Position numbers and translations under genes: made by a program. From NCBI GenBank assembly GCA_019614645.1, contig JABWDB010000016.1:4526001-4590000 (forward strand): a DNA stretch of 64,000 nucleotides, written 5' to 3'. Below are positions 25,226-35,946 of this stretch, piece after piece. Within the stretch, counting starts at the first letter, position 1, and each line of letters opens with the position of its first letter. This DNA comes from Stratiolaelaps scimitus. Taxonomy: Eukaryota; Arthropoda; Arachnida; Mesostigmata; Laelapidae. The notes under the pieces were generated by a model. The model saw nothing but the letters and a program-made list of their open reading frames with translations. It was not told the DNA's origin and ran no database searches.

Positions 25226-26370
25226 TATATATACAACATATGCTATAACTATGTCGCTATGATCCTATAATAGATGCACACATTCATTTATTAATAAAAG
25301 TACGTTGTCATTTATTTGTTTATTTACAGTTTTCGAGTTGTACAAACGACAAGTCGAAACACGATGAATGAAACCTCTTCGACACCAATATATATATATA
25401 TATGTTCATGATGCGGTCAATCGATGTAGACAGTGACTACGGACTTTCGGACATCTCTTCTCCCATTGGCGTTTTATTTTTTCTTTGTCACGACGTGCGT
25501 CTTCATTTTTGCTCATTTACTCTGGCCTCGAAATTCTCATTAGTTTACGTGTCAGATACTAATTGTGAGTGTCATTAATTTGACATTTTTTTTTGGCGGA
25601 GTACGGCTACGTCAGCTTGGGCTCCCCCGCGCTCCGAACAACTCCGGTTTGATTTTATATGAATTTTCTTGATTTTCTTCTGGCTCGGGTGAACATTTCG
25701 TTTATGCTACGTACATTACAGCAGAGATCGATATAACATTTCTCACACAATCCCTATACTAGTCGTTCTATGCAGGTGACGTACGATCGCGCATGGGTGA
25801 TTATCGTCTCACTATGCAAATATTATATCGCGTCGTGAGATTTCCCGCTTCTTTGGTTGCTTTCGCCATATCACCCTGTAGTCATTTTCGTACTGTCATT
25901 CGCAGGCGCGTCCTATTGGCAATGATCATTGATTGACACTAAGAGTTACAATAGAAACTCATCTTTCTCTTCCTCTATGAATTATAATACTAACGAGAAC
26001 TGAGGAGAGAAAGAATCTGAACCGAATCTCGAATATTCTAGGGTGGAACAATTTTTTGCGGTTGAATATACATTTGTATAATATTGTCGCGGAGAGAATT
26101 AGTCAAAATTATACTGTAGATAGCAATTTTGAGCAATAAAATAATCAAGCAAATCAAAATGCAAGCAATGCTAGGTAGAAAAGTGTAGATAACTAGTAAT
26201 GCAAATGGCTCAACAGAAATGATTTATACCTTGAAGATGTCCAGCAGGTTTCATGGCTCACACCATCATGTATACAAATGATAACAACGTTGAAACACAA
26301 CCTTGTACTCGACTTCGAATTCACTTGCACCGTCAATTTTCATTAATTTTTGTTTTGCTTTGGTCCCTTG
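25226..26370. other. AT-rich intergenic stretch
   Basis: No gene seen. It holds short AT tracts, including one near 25388-25403, and the 3' flank of the E2-like gene. Confidence 0.5.
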
Positions 26371-27216
26371 CTAATTAATAAAGTGCCAATCGTCATCGTC
26401 GTCTGAACTCGTTACGACTTCCCAGGACGAGTCGAGGTCCCCGTCAGACTTGTCTTCCTGCGGATCCTGAACCTCAGGAGCATTGTGGTCGGTGTCAACG
26501 CTTTCGTCTTCTTCGCTGTAATCCTCGTAATCGAAGTCAGATTCGTCGAGCGCGCTGGCCGGCGGAACGTAAGTCGTCATCCGTGTGGCCGCGTACTCCT
26601 GAACGGTCATCGGCACTTTGACGTTGTCTCGGGCCGCATCCAACACCGAGTCATGCACACATTGATGGGTATATCGAAGAAATTCACTGTCTAACCAGGG
26701 CAAAACTTTGCGTTTACGACACATGGCTGCCGCAGACAAATTGACCGGCACGCATGTCAGGTCAGGATCAATGAACAGCTGTACAATCGAGGACAGGACA
26801 GTTCGGGCGCCCCAAGTTGGATTCCAATTGCGGTAGATTGACCGTTCGAACGGCGGCAATTCAAGGATGGGAATGTGCACTTGGCCATCAGATCCGATGT
26901 TTGGATGAAAGATCCGCGTTATAAAACGGACGCTTGGAGGTGAATAAGGGTAATCATTGGGAAAGCTCATGATCATCTTGAAGTAGCCACCCTGATATAT
27001 TGAATCAGGTGGGCCGAAAACGACAGCCAGCCATCTGTAAATATCGTTGTCCTGGGCCAGCTGCACCGTACAGCCTTCGACCCCTTCACTGCGAAGACCT
27101 TCCAAGTCCCTTGCAACACGGTATACGGAATAGTTGTGCTTCCCAAGTGTTATCCGAACAGCGTTCGGAATTCGGAGATCTCCCGTTGGCTTCATGTTGA
27201 GTTCGCGTTGATTCAT
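26371..27216 (-). CDS. Cdc34/UBE2R-like E2 lacking the catalytic cysteine
   Basis: A single-exon 281-residue protein. The frame extends upstream only to a GTG, so I chose the first ATG (27216, MNQRELNMKP). A UBC fold spans about residues 30-190: FPNDYPYSPPSVRF, then HPN (104-106), then VHIPIL, WNPTW and a Cdc34-like RKRK segment. Family R of E2s is indicated by the longer loop between active site and WNP, the conserved (D)NVKVPMTVQEYA motif (198-209) and the very acidic C-terminus (from about 224). In active E2s the position after HPNI..xGxV is the catalytic Cys (VCISIL); here it is His114 (codon CAC). The acidic loop is also about four residues shorter than in human CDC34. It is probably a retrocopy, since UBE2R genes normally have introns. 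The long intact frame argues for retained function, perhaps ubiquitin or ligase binding without catalysis, but that is inference. Confidence 0.88.
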   Translation of the reverse strand: MNQRELNMKPTGDLRIPNAVRITLGKHNYSVYRVARDLEGLRSEGVEGCTVQLAQDNDIYRWLAVVFGPPDSIYQGGYFKMIMSFPNDYPYSPPSVRFITRIFHPNIGSDGQVHIPILELPPFERSIYRNWNPTWGARTVLSSIVQLFIDPDLTCVPVNLSAAAMCRKRKVLPWLDSEFLRYTHQCVHDSVLDAARDNVKVPMTVQEYAATRMTTYVPPASALDESDFDYEDYSEEDESVDTDHNAPEVQDPQEDKSDGDLDSSWEVVTSSDDDDDWHFIN

Positions 27217-27360
27217 GACGCTCGAGTGCACTGTGTTTTTTTCGTCAAGGGTTATTTCGGTGGTGGCGTCTCTACGCAGTGATCACGATGGCCAGAGGAG
27301 TGCGGCGCTGTTACGCGAAACAGAATTAAGAAAAGATCGATGTTGACCTGAAAAATCACC

Positions 27361-27950
27361 TGAAGGCTGGACCCGACTCAGTCGATGACTGGCGTCCACA
27401 CAGCACAATGGGCGCAAATGCACGTGGTCTCTATTGTGGTTGCATTTCTGTACTTGACGAATATATAAGCCGCTTCCAACGCTGTGGTGAGTGAGTAGAT
27501 TAGAAAAGGAAAGGGTCAGAAAGGCTTCAGACAATTGTGAGTTCATCTCCCGCGAGCGTCAGCAGCAGCATCAACAGAGCAAGAACCCGCTGATTAGTGC
27601 TGTTTGTTGGGGGCTGAACTCAAAGCGGTGTGACGGCGAGAGGAGACTTGCCTGCGAAACTTTGGACTCTGAACTCTGAACTTGAACTCTGAGTCCAGCC
27701 CCCCACATACACCACTAATCAGCGGGTTCTTGCTCTGTTGATGGTGCTGCTGACGCTCGCGAGAGATGCACTCACAATTGTCGGAAGCCTTTCTAACCCT
27801 TTTCTTTTCTGATCTACTCACTCACCACAGCGTTGGAAGCGGCTTACAGATTCGTCAAGTACAGAAATGCAACCACAATAGAGACCACGTGCGTTTGCGC
27901 CCAGTGTGCTGTATGGACGCCAGTCATCGATGAGTCGGGTCCAGCCGTCA
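27361..27950. mobile_element. Foldback element: 261/260-bp inverted arms, 69-bp loop
   Basis: Arm 27361-27621 and arm 27691-27950 are near-perfect reverse complements, separated by a loop with its own GAACTCTGAACTTGAACTC repeats. Arms begin TGA(A/C)GGCTGGACCCGACTC and differ by scattered substitutions. One difference gives only the left arm a TATATAAG (27462-27469). There is no transposase inside and I could not define a target-site duplication. It could be a non-autonomous foldback transposon or a long hairpin locus. It starts about 145 bp upstream of the E2-like start codon. Confidence 0.85.
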
Positions 27951-29904
27951 GGAGCGTCCCGAATCTGTTCTAAATGCATGCGTATGCTAAACTCAATTAA
28001 CCGCATAGGGTAACTTTATCATACAACTGAAATATTGCTTTCGCATTGCCACGCACGCGACAAGGTCGGCCAGTCATTATCAATGCGTCTGTGAGTGGCT
28101 AATCAGAGGGGGTAACACTTTAGTGTGTTGGCGCAGTGGAAAAACTATGTTCTCTCCAACATTGAAGTCGCCACACTCAATGGCTATTTTCCGAACTTCA
28201 TATGCTCGTGCTGAACCGTGAGACCTCTCAATGCGAAAAATACTTGTTCGGGCATTCGCCAAAGAGCAGTCCTATCGGCATCGATTAAATGCCGATTCGT
28301 AAATGTGTGTGGCTCACGCCCAGGTCACTATTGCGAATCGAAGACACGCAGTGAACTAGGCAGAGTGACCCCGTCTGGTGGGCAGAGGGAGAACTATGGC
28401 CCCGATCAGAATTGGCACCAACAGGGGTTATGAATCGGCTCACTATAATACAATGATGTGAAAAGGTTATTCGGCTTCGCGTGGGCGCACGCGAAAGAAC
28501 GCCAGTGTCGATTATCGAATTAACAAAGGGAAGTGAAGGTTAAGGTTCATTGATTTATTAAAGGAACTGCAATTGTTACAGTGCTTAGGTTCTGTCATAT
28601 GTCACGCATCGGGGCTCGGGCCTGTGTCTTTTTACAGCCATAGACCTAGCTGTTCAAGCCTCCGCAACGAAAACATTATTCTCAAAAAACAATTCAAAAA
28701 TCCATATGACATATATAAATTAAAGTCCCATGGACTTCCGCTTTTTATATGACGTGATAACACTTTGTTGATATAAAACAAAGATGTATTTTTCAATCAC
28801 AATAAAAAAAGGTGTCGTCTCGATTCGTACCTTCCAGTAGCAGGGTTTTTGAAAAATGCAATGCAGTTCCATACGATAGAAATTCGCCTTTATTCAACGG
28901 CCCGTTTTTTCACCAACGAAGTGTTACGAGACGATATATTATTTTTGTTCCGCATAGTAATTGAACTGAAATAATTATGTCTAAATAGGCAAACTATCAG
29001 AATTCATGTAGAATTTTCCATCTAATAATAGCTTATGTTACTGAACGGTTAGCTTATAATGTATATTTTCATAAGGCCATTACTTCGGAGACAGTTCCTT
29101 TGCCCTGAAGCGCCAGTTCTCTGATATTCATCAGAAACCACCATATCTGGGTTTGATTATTTTCCTTAAAGAGTATCGTGGTGTCACCAGCATACGGGGC
29201 TGGCTATGTACCTGTTGCAGGGCTCTTTTTTGACCACGGCGCTGGGAACTGCCCTTGATGACCTCTTCCTAAGATTCCGTGTGGGTCTCTACCTCGTGCC
29301 CCTATGATCGCCGCTCGTAGCTGCGGCCGGTGCAGGAACCATTTCGCTGCGAATGTCCACCACAGGCCTATCGTGCGAGCACAGCGCAGATCGCTAGCCG
29401 CGCGACACGATGATCAACAACATTGCTCGCGAGAGCCCTCCGCTCAGCCGGTATCCCTTGCACAAGTGAACCAATACTCTAGCGGCTTTCTGTGCCATGC
29501 CACTGTGCAACATTTCTCGATTACCCGTTATCGCGTGCGAAGCAGCAGGCCAAGTTACGAAGCTACAGTGAGCGACTCACCTTTGTTCTCTCCTGCCTTC
29601 GAAACCTTTGGCGGTACCTGCCCCCCCAAGGCCACAAGCTGGTCAGTGTAGGCCACAGTCATGGAGCCTGACCTTCCATCGGAATGGTGTTCCTCTTAGT
29701 AAAGATTTAACTCTATTTACAAATCTCTGAAATTCTCAATGAAACGACCACATACAAATGTTCCTTGGCGTAGGGTAATATCAGCAAGTTTATTCAATTC
29801 AATATGGCATATTCTAGGTGATTGGGGACCTTGAGAATGTTCTTCTACTCATATATTTATCTATTTATCCGCGTATGTGTGTGTGTATATAGTTACGTGG
29901 TTTG
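27951..29904. other. Intergenic stretch between foldback and duplication
   Basis: No gene that I can support. Short open frames occur at 28080-28433 and 29304-29651 without recognisable motifs or convincing splice sites. Confidence 0.45.
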
Positions 29905-30467
29905 TATTTTTAGAATATAAATATTTATTCCAACCCAGTAGATAGAGACGCATCTCTACGAGAATAACTAGTTTTACATATGAATTAAATATATTATAGT
30001 AAATAAAGTATAATGTTCCTTTCGAACGCCTGGCTGGCCTGTTCTATTTGATCGGCATTTTAAACGCCCCCAATCAATGAACCTATGGCTGGCGCTTCGC
30101 ACAACAAATGTACGTGCACGTGGATCACTCTTGTTTGAAGATGCAGACCATGTAAGGCGGCCATGTTTAACATAATCAATCCCTAATCCTCCTCCTCCCA
30201 TAAAGGCATCAAGGCGTATTCAACACACGCAAGCACGCTTAATGTGAATTTTCATTCAATCCTACTACGTGGAAATACTGGTAGAGTCGTACAAATATAT
30301 GCATGCATCGTAACTGCGGTGGGATACCTGGAGACATTATGCTGCTCATGACTCGTTGTCAGTCCCTGCCCGCGTTTAATAAATACTTATTCTCATCTGT
30401 TGAGATACTACTTAGGTTGCGAAAACGGCGCCGTTGTGATGGGAAACATCCATTCGCTCTCCCTCAC

Positions 30468-31553
30468 TTAAGTTTCTGAGCTCTCCACAGCCACCCGAAG
30501 ATTCTGGTGGATATACAACTCGATGTTGAACTCCTTCACAACGTGTTCCCAGGTGGGGAACTTCTTCGGCGGTTTATAATGACCTCGACCGTCGTAGTTG
30601 CCTTCGACACCGAGCAGGCGGTACATGACGTCAGTAGCGGCAGCCGCCACCCCGTCATCGGTGTGACGGTTACCCAAGAAGTAGTCGTTACCAGGATACG
30701 ACAGGTGATCCCACGCCACCAGCTTGTACAGACGATGCTGAGAGAAGTCGTCCTTCCCCTCCTGAAACATGATCGGCATCGAGAGTTGAGGTTTGAGGTG
30801 AGTCAGATACGGTCGAACCCTGTACGAGATATGGCCAAGAGTGGTGGTCGCTGATTTGCCCTTGTACGGCACAAACACGACGCAATCAATATGGTTCCAG
30901 CGGTGATGATTCTCCGATAGAATACCGAGCACGGTCTTTTCGAGGCAATCAGGGAGAATGTCGATAAAGTTGCCAGCGAAAAGGCCGCACCCAATTCCAG
31001 GCAGGGTCACCAAAGCTTTCTGCTCCTCAGTGGCATGCCCATTGATATAATCGAAGACAGGTATCAATCGTCGACTCATCAGTGTGGCGTATCTATCACA
31101 GCTAAGTCTGTTGTCTTCGTCAAGAACTTGCTTGAGGTCGGGCGAGTTACGATTTGACAGCAGAGCACCGGGAACGAATAGTAGATGTGCTGAAAACGGC
31201 TCGTCATGTGGTATGAATTGTGGATCGTGGGTACTCCATACGCCGTTGTCAAACACGGTGACTTCGATAGCAACGCATAGATCGCCCAAGATGGACACCT
31301 CCTCCGGCGCCCAATCACTGCCATTACAGCGCAGCTGCGACTCGGCGAAAATGCAGGGCTTTTTTGTTTTGAGGAGGAGCCCTATGAACTGCTCCGTGGT
31401 GAGGTCAGTCAGCGATACCCCTTGGAGTTGCTTCGCGAGGTACGCACCGGGTTTCTGAGGTCCAGCCTCGAGGTGCTGCTTATAAGCAACGATTTTACTC
31501 AGACTCTCAGAAGAAAGAAGTACCTCATAATTGGGCTTGCCAAGTTCGCACAT
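30468..31553 (-). CDS. MavL-like macrodomain protein (DUF4804 type), copy A
   Basis: An intact single-exon 361-residue protein starting MCELGKPNYE. The macrodomain-like core shows TLPGIGCGLFAGNF (183-196) as the glycine-rich phosphate-binding loop. The downstream block VAWDHLSYPGND...TDDGVAAAATDVM carries Asp282, Asp290 and Asp299/300. Spacings of 8 and 10 residues equal those I recall for three functional aspartates of the Legionella effector MavL (DUF4804), an arginine-specific macrodomain that removes ADP-ribose from ubiquitin. So ADP-ribosyl hydrolysis, perhaps on ubiquitin, is the best hypothesis. No signal peptide or membrane segment is visible, so it is probably cytosolic or nuclear. 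The lack of introns fits horizontal acquisition or retrocopying. The family assignment is from memory of motifs, not a search. Confidence 0.85.
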   Translation of the reverse strand: MCELGKPNYEVLLSSESLSKIVAYKQHLEAGPQKPGAYLAKQLQGVSLTDLTTEQFIGLLLKTKKPCIFAESQLRCNGSDWAPEEVSILGDLCVAIEVTVFDNGVWSTHDPQFIPHDEPFSAHLLFVPGALLSNRNSPDLKQVLDEDNRLSCDRYATLMSRRLIPVFDYINGHATEEQKALVTLPGIGCGLFAGNFIDILPDCLEKTVLGILSENHHRWNHIDCVVFVPYKGKSATTTLGHISYRVRPYLTHLKPQLSMPIMFQEGKDDFSQHRLYKLVAWDHLSYPGNDYFLGNRHTDDGVAAAATDVMYRLLGVEGNYDGRGHYKPPKKFPTWEHVVKEFNIELYIHQNLRVAVESSET

Positions 31554-32639
31554 ACTGGCTAATTACACTTGCGTTGGGCGTTCGGGTGGGTGCCGATTGA
31601 AATTGCCTAAAATACGCACATATGTGATTCGGTTAATGTAGTTGCTATCTAGACAGTGGTAGATCGGGATCGAATCGAAAAAAATGTATGTACTAATCCG
31701 AGTCTTTCTCAGGTTCCGAGTTTTGTGAGCGCCTTTCAAGCGTGATTCATGCTGTGAGTCAGGAGAGAATTTCGAACATTCGGCCTGCCATGGATGCGGT
31801 CAGGTTGTCTAACTGAATATGGTTTCGATAAGGGAGTCACTATTCTGGCTGACAGACAGAAGGGAGACCCCCGATAAATCAATCTCAATCCGACCTTATC
31901 CACAATATGTACTCTGGACGTCCAACGTCCAAATTGACAAAGAAGTGGGCGGACCACTGCGTGTGATTTACCTACGAGCCAATTGTTCGCCAAGAAATGA
32001 TCGCAAATGGTTGTTTCCGCAATTGCTGACTAGACCGCCTCTATAGGGTCGACTGTGAGACGATCACCTGGTCGATTAGCCTTGGTCTGGTTAAGTGTAA
32101 CCTTCATTGGCAAGGAACAAACAGTTGTTTGCAACGAGGAACAATTTCGAGCCATCAGTTGCCGCTTTTCGTTGTACGACAGAAACTCAATAGTATCAAC
32201 TGAAGCGAATGCAAAATCAGAAAGGGTGCCACTGAACAAATGCGTACGGGGTACCCAGTTCAATCAGATTGTAAGACAAATTCTAACGGCCAGGCCTGTA
32301 CTCAATAACAACCTCAAATAGTGTAACCGGCGTTCGAATCTTTAACCCCATGGTCTAGTTGTAAATGCAGAATCGTTGTGATAATGATGTGTCGATAATT
32401 CTCCCGATAATCAGTCCATATATTAGTTTTCCGTTATCGAACAGTTGAGCCAATCTACCTCATATCTCGATAGTAAACTTGTCGTCGGTTCTTTGGGATG
32501 AGAGGCACAAATGCACAGAGATGATTTGATAACTGGCCCCATTGTTCAATATCTGTCTGTCTCGATATTATCGATTCCTCATTTAGAATCCAGGGTTCGT
32601 TAACGATTCAAAGCTCAAACCGGCGGAGCAGGTCCCTCA

Positions 32640-33285
32640 GACTTGCATTTTCACAAGAAAAGTGTCAGGTTTATGTTTCAAAAGAAGAAATGTCTAGCTG
32701 AAATCCGTGGAAGGTTAGTTAGCGTGCACGGCCATAATGCCGTGAATCGACGACAGGCGTGCCGCTGGTGTGCGCAGTGGATTTCAACGGAATTTGCTAC
32801 TACGAGATTTGGGGCTCAAAAAAGAATGAACTCTGCCCGATATCTCGAATTCTTGAAGGGACTCATGAATAATTGGCATGGCCTTAGGAGGCACCGAGTG
32901 TGGCTGCTCGATGACAATGCTAGGGCACATTGTAGTAACAAAATTACGTCCTGGCTTAAGGCCAACAAGCGATGGCATCACCCCCCCCCATTCTCCCGAT
33001 TTAAGTCGGTGTGACTATGGTTGCTTCCACCGATTAAAGAGGGCTATAGATGGCAAAAGGTGTGCAAACATCGATTTGCTCCGAAAGGCCTTAAATAACG
33101 AAGTTATAACTGGTCGTAGAAATGGTGCATACCTAGCCGTTAGAAGGCTGCCAGAACTCTGGGACCAGTGTATAAATAAAAGAGGTGCATACCTCCAGCT
33201 CATACTAAAAAATATTTGTTTTAGCTTACTTAGTTTAGCCGATATTGAAATGAATATCTGTCTCATTACTTTTGGGCCAACCTAA
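32640..33285 (+). pseudogene. Dead mariner transposon relic
   Basis: Fragments of a mariner transposase lie in two frames. The N-terminal helix-turn-helix part (about 32660-32780) is joined directly to the second catalytic aspartate region (WLLDDNARAH, about 32900), so the central part with the first catalytic Asp is deleted. A frameshift follows at a run of nine C (32981-32989). The third Asp (SPDLSRCDYG, about 33013) and C-terminal LPELWDQCI lie in the next frame. The right end is a typical mariner terminal repeat, TTAGGTTGGCCCAAAAGTAA on the minus strand, ending at 33285. No left terminal repeat is found. It is absent from unit B. It cannot encode an active enzyme. Confidence 0.88.
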
Positions 33286-33899
33286 TGAAGATGAACCTTT
33301 TCTCGATATCGGCTGACTCTCATTCACAGAAGTGGCAGAGGCTGTAGCGCATATAATTCTAGGTATGAATTTGCTCAAGTCGAATCACTGTATCTACAGC
33401 TATTGAATTGTTATTGCACCAGTCCCACTTTCCAACCTTACCTCTACTACCTTTGCCGGTCAACTATCTCAAAGGGGTCTGCTGCTTTCTCCCACCGCTG
33501 GCGGCTTATTCACGTTGACAGGATACAACGATTTACATTTAAAGGAGTCCGCCTTATGAAGCAATGCTGAAAGCAGTACTGTGGACATTGTTTAATGTTG
33601 GCTGTGGGTCAGTGCGGAAAATTTAGTATACACCGAGCAAGCTCTCCGGTCGCGCTGGCTTCCACGAGTAACGACAAGTCTATGGGAGCGAGTCAACTAT
33701 ACACTGCCACGACAACTAATCAAAGTTGATTGATCAACTATCAGTGTGCCACTTACTGTTAAGTTTACGCTCCGCTCCGCGTTGTCCAAAGTTTGAGATC
33801 AGGTAGCTGCCACAAGGGTGAGACAAGCACTCCTCTTCCAATGGTACAACAACAATAACATCAACAGAAAACCGCCCCGATGCGAAGTTAGGCCGACGG

Positions 33900-34530
33900 C
33901 GCCTAGATGACGGCCGGGGCGACCGGCAGACGATCGTCGTTGGCGTTTTGGCGAGGAGGAGACTAAGCCAGTATTGTTGGTGTATATTTCTGCTCATTGA
34001 CTACCCAAAGCTAGCTCCTGGGCCTTTTCGATGTCTCTCGGCTTCGTAGGGATGGGTTGTGCACGAACACATATACACACGACACAGGACGGCGAACGGA
34101 GGAGGAGAGGGTCCCGGCGCGCGATTTTTTCTTTACCGCAACTACCACTACGGGCGCAGCGGTAACTCGCTCTCTGTGACGCTGAGCAATCGCCTGTCCG
34201 TCTGTCACAAAGCTAATGCTAGTTCAAATGATGACCACGGCGCGGTAGCAGCAACCAGCCGTTGTCAAGGGAACGTTGGTAGCGCTATGGACGATGGTGG
34301 GGGCCCTCCCCGATACCAAAGCTAGCACACGGGACTCACGGCGCCACACGAAGTGACGCCCGTCGACTACTCCGGGGATAGAACGAAGTGCGTGTGTCGG
34401 GATACGAAGGACTGGAGAGGCGACGGGTTGCGAGCTCGGATTGGCTCTGTGCCATACAACTGTGCCGTTGTGTAAACGTACGCCGGATAGTTCTAGATAC
34501 ATAGAACCTTTTGAACGTATTAGTTGAGCA
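33900..34530 (-). promoter_or_regulatory. GC-rich block kept in both units, possible distal promoter or 5' exon
   Basis: This block is highly similar to 39615-40260. Minus-strand frames start MYLELSGVRL in both units, but a 19-codon indel and later frame disruption separate them, so conserved coding is not supported. Its position upstream of the macrodomain gene in each unit, its GC-richness, and a possible acceptor just before the gene (TGCGTATTTTAG) would allow a 5' untranslated exon here. That is speculative. Confidence 0.25.
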
Positions 34531-34545
34531 TGGTGTGGACATGAC

Positions 34546-35744
34546 TTCATGGTCTGCTGGGTCAAGTATAGTAGAACACCCTCTGATCGGATTGCAGGCG
34601 AGAGTGCTAAAGGGGAATCCTGTGTGCATGAACAGCTCGGCGCGACGAAAGTTTTTGGGGGTGAATTTGGAACATCGGTTATAGGAAGAGATGATGCGTC
34701 AGTTGTGATGCTCCGTCTCTGAGGACAAACCACATTAAATATGCGTTCAGCGTGGGATTCGAGGAACACTTTGCGAACCACGAACTCATTAGCAGAGTTT
34801 GGAGAATTCAAAGGCAACAGGTGTTAGGTATCAGGAGGGAGAGGATCTGGCGAAGACGCCATTTGGCAGTCCCCCTCTCAGAATCCGGAACAATCGATAT
34901 ATTAGCGAACCATGGACATATTAAACACTATTGCTAAAAGCTCTATTATGGGCTAAATTGTGTGGACCTTTCTTTTTAGCTAAATACATTGGCAAATAGC
35001 CTATATCAAGTCGATCACACCATATCCGATCTGTTTGATCCTGTCTAGCTTGGTGCTGACTGAAACAAACAACAACATTTCCAGAAACAACCTCAAAGCA
35101 TGCGTTCCATTTTACATCGTCAGACATACTCACAGTCACTTAGGCCTGCGGCGTTATTCAGAAAAGTTTATAGGGATCTTGTTCACACAACGATTCCGTA
35201 GGGGAGACTGGGGCCCATTGAAATCAATTGCATTTTTTGTTGTTATCATTGTTTTGTTCGAATAACGTTTGAACGCATCGATTGAAGACTGCATATTTCT
35301 GTTTCTTCGTCTTGCATTGTCAGTTGTCTGGGGCAAGGACGCCCTCAAGTTCACTAAAGATTTAGAGAGATGACTATTCTGTAGTGACCTCAGGGTCACG
35401 ATCAACGCGGTTTTTGATACAGCGCGAGACGTTACAACCACCTGGACGTCAATGCAAAAATTATGTTGGCTCGGGCAACACTCCACAAATTGTTATAATA
35501 ATAATAACAATAATAATTACTATAATAATATATCATCAATAATATTAAACATAATCATTATGTTAATATTTTCTCCTTCTTGTACAATATGTGACGATAA
35601 ACGTTAATAATTGTTTCGAAAATTATTATTATTATTATCCCTACCTTAAGGCTTATGAAATGTACTTTTAACCAAAATTGTCTAGGATATTACTAGCGAT
35701 ATCATTATGCAATAGATAGATACCATGCTAATCAGTTACGCAGT
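34546..35744. other. Spacer between duplicated units, AT-rich at right
   Basis: No gene seen. The stretch 35490-35640 is rich in TAATAATAAT and its complement, so it can form hairpins. It may mark the junction of the duplication. Confidence 0.55.
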
Positions 35745-35946
35745 TTTATGAATGAATATAAATATTCATTCCGACCAAGTATCTAAAGCTGCGAGGGGTC
35801 TCTATGAGAACAACCCATTTTAGATACTAATTCATTATATACTTGTTAGCTAAGTATATTTATTATGTATGAATGTATATGTACCCGCTTCGAACGCCTG
35901 ACTGATCTCCCCTTTATAGTCAGCATAATTAAGGCTCTTTTTGAAA

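Larger units (their letters stand above)
29905..34545 (+). repeat. Segmental duplication, unit A
   Basis: This block is collinear with 35745-40290 in the same orientation. Anchors run from TATAAATATTTATTCC at the left edge, through the macrodomain gene, an upstream block at about 31740-32300, a block at about 32395-32620 and the GC-rich block at about 33900-34530. The match stops just after CCTTTTGAACGTA. Unit A differs from B by holding a mariner relic (about 32640-33285), an extra stretch of about 100 bp near 33540-33640, and extra sequence 3' of the gene. Boundaries are by eye, give or take some tens of bases. Confidence 0.85.

Noticed and set aside
27217..27231. Upstream extension of the E2-like frame (five more codons)
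   Set aside because: The first codon is GTG. The first ATG at 27216 is the expected eukaryotic start.
32055..32321. Frame shared by both duplicated units (also 37678-37881)
   Set aside because: It starts at GTG, and similarity is explained by the recent duplication. No motif is recognised.
34224..34817. 197-codon minus frame upstream of copy A
   Set aside because: It begins at TTG, crosses the duplication edge, and the corresponding frame in unit B is changed by a 19-codon indel and then a frame disruption.
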